From positions 124,001 to 188,000 of the forward strand of contig NZ_FNGF01000005.1 in NCBI RefSeq assembly GCF_900102815.1: a stretch of 64,000 nt of DNA, read 5' to 3'. The position numbers and the translations under genes are program-made. The notes beneath the pieces were generated by a model, which was given only the letters and a program-made list of their open reading frames with translations, searched no databases and was not told where the DNA came from. The stretch is from Glycomyces sambucus. Its GTDB lineage: Bacteria > Actinomycetota > Actinomycetes > Mycobacteriales > Micromonosporaceae. Positions 31,870-39,625 of this stretch are shown piece by piece; within the stretch, counting starts at the first letter, position 1, and every line of letters begins with the position of its first letter.

Positions 31870-32136
31870 GGGGCCTCGCTTTCGGTGGGCGGATCGGACG
31901 ATCGTGTCCGCGCCGGTCCCACACCCGTCACCGATCGGTCATCTCTGCTCCCTCGGTACCGTTCAGCGCTAGATATCGGTTTCTAATTCTGTGATGATGG
32001 GACGGCTCGGCAAGCCTGTGGTGAGTCTTGCGGTCTTCATATTGTGTAGAGACCGTTATCTGTCACGGTCTTGATTCAGGCTGCCGCAAGCGCTATCGTC
32101 CGCATTGGTAGATGTCGATATCCGGAGGGCAGTGCA
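31870..32136. other. Divergent intergenic region
   Basis: About 270 bp between the LppU-like and lyase-like genes with a lower-GC centre (around 31975-32100, including TAGATATCGGTTTCTAATTC). It probably holds both promoters. No gene is supported. Confidence 0.5.
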
Positions 32137-35100
32137 TTGGAACGACGTGCATCGAGGCGCGGCGCGGGCGGGCTTGTTCCGCATCGGAAGGGCTTGGAGC
32201 TCATGGCGATCGGGGCCGCTCTGGCGACCGGGCTGGGGCTGGTGGTGCTGCCGGTCCCGGTGCAGGCGGCCGGGTACGACGGGCTGCTGACCGACCACGT
32301 GGTGGAGGTCAACGAGACCGTGAGCGACGCCGGGTTCACTCACCCCGGGGTGGGGCTGACGGCCGCGGATCTGCGCAACGCGCAGGAGATGGCCCGCGCG
32401 GGCGAGGAGCCGTGGGCGTCGTACTTCGCGGCGATGAGCGTGACCTCGTTCGCGGCCACCACCTACCGGGCCTCGAACTCGAAGTCCGCCGCGCAGCCCG
32501 ATGTGCCGCTCGACCCCACGTTCACGCAGGTGGGGATGCGCAACCGCGAGACCAACGACTCGTTCGGCGCGCTCACGCAGGCGCTCATGTGGACGGTCAC
32601 GGGTGACGAGGTGTACCGCCGCAACGCGATCCAGGCGCTGCGGACCTGGGGCGGGATGGACCCGGACCGGTACGCGTACTTCGCCGACGCGCACATCCAC
32701 ACCGGGCATCCGCTGTACCAGTTCCTCATGGCCGCCGAGATCATCCGCGCCACCGACCCCGTGGACGACGACACCCCCGGCACCTACAACGGCTACGACG
32801 TGGCCTGGTCGGCCGAGGACGACGCGAACCTGCTCACCAACTTCGCGAACCCGGTGGTGGAGACGTTCCTGTTCTCCAACGAGCGCTGGATGAACCAGCA
32901 CAACTTCGGCCTGTTCGGGCGCATCGCGACCGCGATCTACGCCGACGACGCCGAGGGCTACGCCACGGGCGTGGAGTGGTTCACCGTCAACTCCGGCGAC
33001 ACCGCGTACGACAACGGCGCGATGGCGCCGCTCATGCCGCACATCGCGGCCGACGACCCGGCGAACCCGTACGGCGAGTCGTTCGTGCAGGTCCGCGAGA
33101 TGGGCCGCGACCAGGCCCACGGCGAGTGCAACATCGACAACTTCACCGGCCTCGCGAGGATGCTCGAAGTGCAGGGCACGAAGGTCGACCCGGTGGCCGG
33201 CACCGTCTCGGGCGCCTCGGACGCCGTCTCGGCCTACGACTTCCTCGACCGGCGCCTGCTCGACGGCGCGAACGTGTTCTGGGGCTTCATGATGGGCGCC
33301 GAGACGCCGTGGATCGACGAGACCGGCGAGGGCGTCACGATCTCGCAGGCGTACCGCGGGCGCCTGTTCAACCCGGTGAACGAGCTGTACTACGAGTACG
33401 CGCTCGAACGCGGCGTCGACGTGGCGGCCGAGGCGCCGCACGTCGCCGAGCTCGCCGACCGCATGACCGGCCCCTATTACTGGTACGGGACCGGGGTCGC
33501 GAACTTCTGGGCGCCGGGGGACAAGAACCCCGAGTACTGGGTGGCGTTCCCCGAGGAGCTGGCCGGCACCGCGCCCGCGCCGCTCCCCGAGACCCCCGCA
33601 TTGTCGTTCGCCGACGCCGGGCTGATCCTCGACGACGGCACCACGCTCGTGACCGAGGACGGCGCGGCGTTCGCGCGGGCCTCGCTCTCCGAGGACGGCA
33701 CCACGAGCGTCGTCTCCCGCATGATGTACGGCACCAACGCCCGCATCGGCCTGCGGTTCCGCAGCGACGGGCCCGCGGACCTCGAAGTGCTCTACAAGGA
33801 GGAGGCCACGGGCTTGAACCCGGACGAGGCGCCGACCCGCACGCTCGCCTCGCTCGAACTGCCCGACACCGCGGGCGAATGGCGGTACGTGACCTACCCG
33901 GCGGGCGGCCAGAACGTCAACTTCTACCGCCTCACCGGCGAGGACGGCACCACCGTCGACCTGGACTCGGTGACCCTTTCGGGCGCGACCGACCTCACCG
34001 CCCCCGTCTTCGAATCCACTGAGGACGCCTACTACCTGACGGCCCGCGACGAGGCGGTCATCGACCTCGCCGCCACCGACACCGAAGGGACCGTGACGTA
34101 CTCGGCGGACGGGCTGCCGCGCGGCGCCGAGTTCGACACCGCGACCGGGGTCCTCACCTGGGAGCCGGCCAAGCGCGACAACGGCCGCCACGAGGTGCAG
34201 ATCGTCGCCGACGACGGCGAGTCCGTGGCCGCGCGCACCGTCGAACTCGTGGTCTCCCCCAACCGGAAGCGGACCGTGGACACCGCCGTCCGCGACGGGG
34301 TCGACCGCCGCGCCGACTACACCTCGGTGACCCGCGACCCGTACGAGACCGCGCTCGACGCGGCGAGGGACGCCGCCCGGCACGGCTCCGAGTCCGCGTT
34401 CGAGACGGCCCTGGCCGACCTGCGCGCCGCGATCGACGCGCTCGAACTCCTGAACCCGGCGCTCCCGGACGGGACGTTCGACTACGCGGGCGCCGTGGCC
34501 CCCAACGGGATCACCGCGGCGGCGGTGGCGGCGCTCGCCGACGGCGACAACACCACGCACTCCGGGGACCTGCGCTCTGGCTCGTTCACGCTCGACTTCG
34601 GCACGCGGTACCGGGTCGCGGTGGACGCGTTCGCGTTCCAGGCCCGCTCGCTGTTCCCGAACCGCTCGCAGGGCACCAACGTGTACGGCTCGAACGACGG
34701 TGTGGCCTGGGACCTCCTCACCGAGCACGCGACCACCGAGACGAGCCGCACGGAGACCATCGACGTGGTCGCCGAGCACGCGGGGGAGGCGTACCGGTAC
34801 CTGAAGGTCCAGCTCGACGAGCCGGGCGTCCCGACCGACCCGGCCTATCCGGGCATCTGGTCGATCGGCGAGTTCCGCATCGACGGCGAGCGCACCGAGG
34901 TCCCCGGCACGGTCGACACCGTCACGGTGTCCTCCCCGGACGCCTTGGCGGGCAGGGTGACCGCGGGCGACACGGTGCACGTGTCCTTCGCGAGCGCGAC
35001 CCCGATCACCGACGTGGCGGTCACGATCGGCGGCCAGGCCCTCGACGCGGTCTCCGCGGACGGCCTGGCGTGGAACGCGACCGGTGTCCTCGGCGACCTC

Positions 35101-35637
35101 GACGGCGGCGGCCGGCTCGACCTCGCGATCGACCACACCACAGTGGACGGCGAGGAGGCGGCGACGATCCACGGCGCCACCGGCGGCACCGCGCTCTACG
35201 GCTCCGACGAACGCGACCTCATCGACCTCGCCGCGGCCGAGGTCGTCACCGCCGCGGGCGACCCCGACCCCGCGAAGGCCCCGCACGCCGCCGCGATGCT
35301 CGACGGGAACGCCGCCACGTTCAGCGACGTGCCCGCCATCGACGGCCGGTTCCATCTGACCTGGGACTTCGGCGACGGCGCCCACGTGGTCCTCGACCGC
35401 GCCGACCTCCTCGCCCGCCAGGACAACAACGGCATGATCCGCATGGCCGACCTCGTCCTCGAAGGCTCGAACGACCTCCAGGACTGGACCCGGCTCACCG
35501 ACCCGGCCGTGAAGAACCTCGACTGGCAGGGCCTCGACGCGGACGGCGGCGACGGCTACCGGTACCTGCGGATCGCCAACGGCGCGCTCATCGACATCGC
35601 CGAACTGCGCGTCTTCGGCAACCTCGACCAGGCATAA
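32137..35637 (+). CDS. Large secreted alginate-lyase-like protein with discoidin and Ig-like domains
   Basis: 1166 residues from a TTG with GGAGGG 7 bp upstream. Signal peptide 1-44 (cut after VQA). An alpha/alpha-toroid domain of the alginate lyase family spans about 60-460 and includes NERWMNQHNFGLFGRIATAIY, YDNGAMAPLMPHI and REMGRDQAHGECNIDNFTGLA with the expected catalytic-type His, Asn and Tyr. Then follow a CBM6-like beta domain (about 500-625), an Ig-like domain (about 630-710), a FIVAR-like helical segment (about 725-780), and two discoidin-like (F5/8 C) domains (about 790-925 and 1030-1165). It should bind and cleave a uronate-containing polysaccharide. No sorting signal. Confidence 0.8.
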   Translation: MERRASRRGAGGLVPHRKGLELMAIGAALATGLGLVVLPVPVQAAGYDGLLTDHVVEVNETVSDAGFTHPGVGLTAADLRNAQEMARAGEEPWASYFAAMSVTSFAATTYRASNSKSAAQPDVPLDPTFTQVGMRNRETNDSFGALTQALMWTVTGDEVYRRNAIQALRTWGGMDPDRYAYFADAHIHTGHPLYQFLMAAEIIRATDPVDDDTPGTYNGYDVAWSAEDDANLLTNFANPVVETFLFSNERWMNQHNFGLFGRIATAIYADDAEGYATGVEWFTVNSGDTAYDNGAMAPLMPHIAADDPANPYGESFVQVREMGRDQAHGECNIDNFTGLARMLEVQGTKVDPVAGTVSGASDAVSAYDFLDRRLLDGANVFWGFMMGAETPWIDETGEGVTISQAYRGRLFNPVNELYYEYALERGVDVAAEAPHVAELADRMTGPYYWYGTGVANFWAPGDKNPEYWVAFPEELAGTAPAPLPETPALSFADAGLILDDGTTLVTEDGAAFARASLSEDGTTSVVSRMMYGTNARIGLRFRSDGPADLEVLYKEEATGLNPDEAPTRTLASLELPDTAGEWRYVTYPAGGQNVNFYRLTGEDGTTVDLDSVTLSGATDLTAPVFESTEDAYYLTARDEAVIDLAATDTEGTVTYSADGLPRGAEFDTATGVLTWEPAKRDNGRHEVQIVADDGESVAARTVELVVSPNRKRTVDTAVRDGVDRRADYTSVTRDPYETALDAARDAARHGSESAFETALADLRAAIDALELLNPALPDGTFDYAGAVAPNGITAAAVAALADGDNTTHSGDLRSGSFTLDFGTRYRVAVDAFAFQARSLFPNRSQGTNVYGSNDGVAWDLLTEHATTETSRTETIDVVAEHAGEAYRYLKVQLDEPGVPTDPAYPGIWSIGEFRIDGERTEVPGTVDTVTVSSPDALAGRVTAGDTVHVSFASATPITDVAVTIGGQALDAVSADGLAWNATGVLGDLDGGGRLDLAIDHTTVDGEEAATIHGATGGTALYGSDERDLIDLAAAEVVTAAGDPDPAKAPHAAAMLDGNAATFSDVPAIDGRFHLTWDFGDGAHVVLDRADLLARQDNNGMIRMADLVLEGSNDLQDWTRLTDPAVKNLDWQGLDADGGDGYRYLRIANGALIDIAELRVFGNLDQA

Positions 35638-35660
35638 CGAGCAGGCGTCACACCGCAATA

Positions 35661-35702
35661 GGCGCGGGGCCCCGGCCGGAACACCGGCCGGGGCCCCGCG
35701 CC
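35661..35702 (+). terminator. Very strong terminator after the lyase-like gene
   Basis: Perfect 19-bp stem (35661-35679 with 35684-35702) and a 4-nt loop, 24 bp after the stop. Confidence 0.88.
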
Positions 35703-35731
35703 GCTCCGCCCGTCAGGCACCACCGCCGCCC

Positions 35732-35781
35732 GGTCAGCCCCGTGTCAGCGGCCTGTCAGCGCACCCGCCGATAGTTGCGGC
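35732..35781 (+). promoter_or_regulatory. Promoter with three 11-bp TGTCAGC direct repeats (copy C)
   Basis: Units GGTCAGC (35732), TGTCAGC (35743) and TGTCAGC (35754), period 11 bp, then -10-like GATAGT (35770-35775). ATAGTTG starts 17 bp after unit 3. An ATG lies 28 bp after the start of unit 3, exactly as in copy A, so transcription should start at or next to that ATG (35782). Confidence 0.78.
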
Positions 35782-36012
35782 ATGAACGAGCACCACGCGG
35801 CCCGGACCGCCCCGCCCGTCACCGGCGCCGGGACCCCGACCGCCGTGGGCGAAACGCGAATCCCCGCCGGCACCCGCCGGCCCCGGCCTATCGTCGAGAC
35901 GACGCGGCCGACCGGCCGGCCCGGGACGGCGTCGACCGCACCCGCCACCGCAACCGCTACTGCACGACCGCACACCGCCGAACGAGACCGCAACCCGCGC
36001 AAGGAGCCCATC

Positions 36013-36420
36013 ATGTCCGTCGAACTCACCGCCGCCGACAAGTCCACCATCCGCACCGCCGCCTACGGGGCCGTCACCCTCATGTCCTACGCGGGCATCG
36101 CCGGCTCGGCCCACAAGGTCGCCACCGGCGGCAGCCTCGCCCTCACCGCCGCCACCGGCGCGGTCGGCCACGTCCTCGCCGAGAAGAAGCGCGACTTCAA
36201 ACTCCAGGCGAAGTCCTCCGCCGCCCTCGCCGACCAGGTCCTGCCCGCCCTCACCGCCTCCGTGAAACTCCTCCAGGAGCAGGACCCGGCCGAGGCCGAG
36301 AACTTCCGCCGCACCGTCGCCGTCGCCGTCGAGGCCGCCAACCGCGCCCACAAGGGCGAACCCAGCCCCACCATGGCCGAGATGACCCGCAAGATCACCG
36401 AGGCCCTGGACGCCGCCTGA
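36013..36420 (+). CDS. Conserved small protein, paralogue 2 of the TGTCAGC regulon
   Basis: 135 residues from ATG 36013, which has AAGGAG 7 bp upstream and aligns with the start of the paralogue at 30471 (LTAADKSTIRTAAYGAV against LSAADQTVVATAAWGTV). An in-frame ATG at 35782 would add 77 residues rich in Thr, Pro and Arg. That ATG coincides with the predicted transcript start of promoter copy C, so a leaderless long form is possible. The body has the same weakly hydrophobic N-terminal region and amphipathic helices (ALADQVLPALTASVKLLQEQ, EAANRAHKGEPSPTMAEM). Function unknown. Confidence 0.82.
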   Translation: MSVELTAADKSTIRTAAYGAVTLMSYAGIAGSAHKVATGGSLALTAATGAVGHVLAEKKRDFKLQAKSSAALADQVLPALTASVKLLQEQDPAEAENFRRTVAVAVEAANRAHKGEPSPTMAEMTRKITEALDAA

Positions 36421-36478
36421 CACGCCGCCGGGGGCCCGAACGCGTTTGCGCCGGCGCCCCCGGGCCTACCCTCACCCC

Positions 36479-36871
36479 ATGACCGGTACGCGACTGTCCC
36501 TGACCTCGATCACCGTCACCGCGCCCGACCCGCGGGCGCTCGCCGACTTCTACGCGCGGCTCCTCGGCACCGAGGTCGCCGTCAGCGAGCCCCCAGGCAC
36601 CAACGAGCCCCCCGAGGCCGGGTGGGCCCAGGTCCGCACCGACGGCCCCACCCTCAACTTCGAGTACGAGCGCAACTGGCAGGCCCCCGTCTGGCCCGCC
36701 GCGCCCGGCCGCCCCCACGCCACCCAGCACCTCGACGTCCACGTCGACGACCTCGGCCTCGCGGTGGCCCACGCCGTCGAACAGGGCGCCCGCCTCGCCG
36801 ACTTCCAGCCGCAAGAAGACGTGCGCGTCCTCTTCGACCCGGCCGGACACCCCTTCTGCCTGTTCCTTTAG
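36479..36871 (+). CDS. VOC-family (glyoxalase/dioxygenase superfamily) protein
   Basis: 130 residues, a single vicinal-oxygen-chelate module. LTSITVTAPDPRALADFYARLLGTEV opens the first beta-alpha-beta unit, HLDVHVDDLGLAVAHAVEQGARLADF the second, and VLFDPAGHPFCLFL ends it. The family's usual first metal-site His is replaced (ITVTAPD) while His and Glu of the second half are partly kept, so enzymatic activity is uncertain. The ATG lies 6 bp after TACCCT and lacks a ribosome site, suggesting a leaderless transcript. Confidence 0.85.
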   Translation: MTGTRLSLTSITVTAPDPRALADFYARLLGTEVAVSEPPGTNEPPEAGWAQVRTDGPTLNFEYERNWQAPVWPAAPGRPHATQHLDVHVDDLGLAVAHAVEQGARLADFQPQEDVRVLFDPAGHPFCLFL

Positions 36872-36908
36872 CGCCCGCCGCGCGGCCTCCCCGCGATAGC
36901 ATCGGCCG

Positions 36909-37451
36909 ATGGACGCGGCGACCGGCACCGGAGACGGCTTCGGGCTGCCCGGCGTCGCCGCCGCGGCGCTCGGGATCGCCACCGTCGCCGTCCTGTGGCG
37001 CCTCTACCTCCGTGCGGCCCAAGCCGACACAGCACGGGACGGCACCGCACTCGACGGCACCACATCCGACAGCACTGCACCCGGCGGCACGGTCGGCACC
37101 ACCGGCGACCGCACCGGCCGCGCCCTCACCGTCGCCGGTGCCGCGCTCGCCGCGATCGGCGGCGTCCTGGTCCTCCTCGACCCGCTCGGGACCGCCGGAC
37201 CCGCGGTGATCGGCACCGTCGCGGGCGGGCCAGCGCTCGCCCTCGCCGGGGACCTCGTTCGCCGCCGCTCCGCCACCGGCCGCACCCCGTTCTCCCGGGT
37301 CGCCGCGATCGTTGCGCTCGCCGTCACGGCCCTCATCGGATACGCCCTGCCGCCGCTGGTGCTCGCCGCGCTGGCGTTCGCCGTGACGCTCCTGCTCGCG
37401 CTCGGCGCCTCCGGCTGGTTCCGGCTGCCGTCCCTGAGCGTGCGGGACTGA
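36909..37451 (+). CDS. Integral membrane protein, unknown function
   Basis: 180 residues with about five hydrophobic helices separated by a Thr/Gly/Asp-rich loop (about 38-68). No recognised domain. The ATG lies 6 bp after TAGCAT (36897-36902) without a ribosome site, so it is probably leaderless. Followed after 5 bp by another small membrane protein gene. Confidence 0.65.
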   Translation: MDAATGTGDGFGLPGVAAAALGIATVAVLWRLYLRAAQADTARDGTALDGTTSDSTAPGGTVGTTGDRTGRALTVAGAALAAIGGVLVLLDPLGTAGPAVIGTVAGGPALALAGDLVRRRSATGRTPFSRVAAIVALAVTALIGYALPPLVLAALAFAVTLLLALGASGWFRLPSLSVRD

Positions 37452-37456
37452 GGCCC

Positions 37457-37765
37457 GTGCGCGTCCTCGTCCTCGCCGGACTGCTCCTGGCGGTCCTCGC
37501 CTACGGGATCATCGCGAACGTGGGTGCCGGTGCGCCCCAGGGCTTCACCGGGGCCGACTGCTTCCACGTCGACGCCACCGGCGACCCCGGCCCGTGCGCG
37601 GACGCCCCCGAACCGGAGCCGCACGCGGCCGTCGCCGCCGCGAACTGGGAGTGGTGGGGCCCGGCCGCCGCGCCCGTCCTCCTGGCCGCGATCGTTCTCG
37701 CGGTGTGGCTGCGCATCCGGCGAGTCGGCTGCAGGCGCGCCGCAAAGGCCGTCCGAGCTACCTGA
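37457..37765 (+). CDS. Small two-helix membrane protein
   Basis: 102 residues from GTG 37457. Helix 1 (VLVLAGLLLAVLAYGIIANVG) and helix 2 (WWGPAAAPVLLAAIVLAVWLRI) flank a ~45-residue extracytoplasmic loop with two Cys (DCFHV and GPCADA) that could form a disulfide. The tail is basic. Co-transcribed with the preceding membrane protein. No family recognised. Confidence 0.6.
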   Translation: MRVLVLAGLLLAVLAYGIIANVGAGAPQGFTGADCFHVDATGDPGPCADAPEPEPHAAVAAANWEWWGPAAAPVLLAAIVLAVWLRIRRVGCRRAAKAVRAT

Positions 37766-37888
37766 GCCCGGACGCTTGGACCCCGCCGCCCGAGCCCGGC
37801 CGCTCGAACTCTGGCTCCCGAACTGTCCCGCACCGTTCACCGCCCCCAGGCGCGCCACGGGTTCCGTTGGCTCCCAAACCGTGCCATC

Positions 37889-39577
37889 ATGGGCATCATG
37901 TCCCGCCGCCCCAAGGACCTCACGCCCGAGCAGCTCCGCTTCGTCCCGCAGTCGCCCGTGCGCTGGCTGTCGCCGCGCACGCTCATCGACACGAGCATGC
38001 GGTTCGGCCTGGCCCGCGTGTTCGGCGGCTACGTCGACAAGCGGGAGATCATCGGCGGCCGGCAGCAGCCGGTCTACGACCACTCCGGCGCCGAGGAGCT
38101 GTGGTTCGACTACGTGGCCGACATCGGCGACGGCTTCAACGCGACCTACTCGATCGCGTACCTGATGGCGCAGGAGGAGCTGGTGGTCGGCGGCGAGCGC
38201 CTGCCGCGCGGCTCGATGCTCGTCATGGGCGGCGACGAGGTGTACCCGGCGGGGGACTGGCTGGAGTACGAGCAGCGCATGAAGGGCCCGTACGAGGCCG
38301 CGAACCCGGCGAGCCCGGTGGCGCTGTATGCGATCCCGGGCAACCACGACTGGTTCGACGGGCTGACGGCGTTCTCGCGGCAGTTCACCGAGGGCCGCAC
38401 GATCGGCGGCTACCGGACGTTCCAGAAGCGCTCGTACTTCGCGCTGAACCTGCCGCACCGGTGGTGGCTGTTCGCGCTCGACGCGCAGTTCGACACGCAC
38501 CTGGACCAGAACCAGTCCGACTACTTCCGCCGCGCCGCCGAGCAGCTCGCGCCGGGCGACCAGGTGATCCTGTGCGTGGCGCAGCCGTCGTGGCTGTGGA
38601 CGTCGGAGGACCCGCGCTCGTTCGACCGGATCGACCACTTCATCCGCGACGTGATCGCCGCGCGGGGCGCGAGCGTGCCGCTCATCCTCACCGGGGACCG
38701 CCACCACTACTCGCACTACGCCGAAGTGGACGGTGTGCGGCACCTGGTGGGCGCGGGCGGCGGCGGGGCGTACCTCTCGCCGACCCACACGCTGCCCGAC
38801 GAGATCACGGCGCCGCGCCGCTCGGTGCCCGAACCCGATGCGCCCGAACGGGAGTACCGGCTCGCGCAGACGTACCCGTCGAAGGCGAAGTCGCTGTCGT
38901 ACGCGTTCGGGATCTTCGCGCGGCTGCCGTGGCTGAACAAGGGCTTCGTGGCGCTCATGGCCGTGGTGGGCCTGGTCGCGACGGTGTCCATCCTGGAGGG
39001 CACGGGCACGTTCGTGGCCGCGACCGCGGTCCTCATCGCCGCGGGGATCGCCTTCGCGCACCCGGGCGAGGGCCGCCGCGCCACCAGGCACTACATCCTC
39101 GGCGCGATCCACGGGATCGCGCAGGCCGCGCTCGCGTGGGGCGGTTCGCTCCTCATCAAGCAGGCCGACGACGTCGCCTGGATCACCTACCTGCTGTACC
39201 TGCCGATCGTCGGCCTCGCCGGGACGTGGCTCGTGGGCCTGTACCTGGTGGTCGCGAACCGGTTGGGCGTCAACGCGAACGAGCTGTTCGCGGGCATGTC
39301 GGTGATCGACCAGAAGTGCTTCCTGCGCATCCGCATCGACCGGAACGGCGCCACGGTCTACCCGATCGGCCTCGACCGGGCCGGGCGCCGGTGGGCCGCG
39401 AACCCCGAAGGGGCCGAGACCGATTCGTGGATCGTCCCGGTGGACCCGTTGGAGCCGCGGCTCATCGAACCGGGGTTCGCCGCGTCGCACCCGGCGCCGC
39501 CGGAGCAGATCCTGCCCCGCCAGAACCCGGTGCGGCGCCTCATGTCCCAGGCCGGGAGCTGGCTCGCCGGGCGCTGA
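37889..39577 (+). CDS. Metallophosphoesterase-fold membrane protein
   Basis: 562 residues (ATG 37898 is an alternative start; neither has a ribosome site). The calcineurin-like motifs appear as ADIGDGFNATYS, MGGDEVYP, GNHDW (Gly151 to Trp155) and TGDRHHYSHY, in family order. After about residue 340 come four or five transmembrane helices (FVALMAVVGLVATVSIL, FVAATAVLIAAGIAF, ITYLLYLPIVGLAGTWLVGLYLVV) and a C-terminal beta-rich tail. This enzyme-plus-membrane layout is uncommon. It could dephosphorylate a lipid or cyclic nucleotide. Confidence 0.82.
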   Translation: MGIMSRRPKDLTPEQLRFVPQSPVRWLSPRTLIDTSMRFGLARVFGGYVDKREIIGGRQQPVYDHSGAEELWFDYVADIGDGFNATYSIAYLMAQEELVVGGERLPRGSMLVMGGDEVYPAGDWLEYEQRMKGPYEAANPASPVALYAIPGNHDWFDGLTAFSRQFTEGRTIGGYRTFQKRSYFALNLPHRWWLFALDAQFDTHLDQNQSDYFRRAAEQLAPGDQVILCVAQPSWLWTSEDPRSFDRIDHFIRDVIAARGASVPLILTGDRHHYSHYAEVDGVRHLVGAGGGGAYLSPTHTLPDEITAPRRSVPEPDAPEREYRLAQTYPSKAKSLSYAFGIFARLPWLNKGFVALMAVVGLVATVSILEGTGTFVAATAVLIAAGIAFAHPGEGRRATRHYILGAIHGIAQAALAWGGSLLIKQADDVAWITYLLYLPIVGLAGTWLVGLYLVVANRLGVNANELFAGMSVIDQKCFLRIRIDRNGATVYPIGLDRAGRRWAANPEGAETDSWIVPVDPLEPRLIEPGFAASHPAPPEQILPRQNPVRRLMSQAGSWLAGR

Positions 39578-39625
39578 CCGCTCGCGGCCCTGGTACTGTC
39601 CGCTGTCCCGGCACCGTCTGCGGCC

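Noticed and set aside
32056-35658. A 1200-codon open frame on the minus strand opposite the lyase-like gene
   Set aside because: Low-complexity Val/Gly/Arg/Asp translation mirroring the codons of the plus-strand gene; the plus frame has domains, signal peptide and ribosome site.
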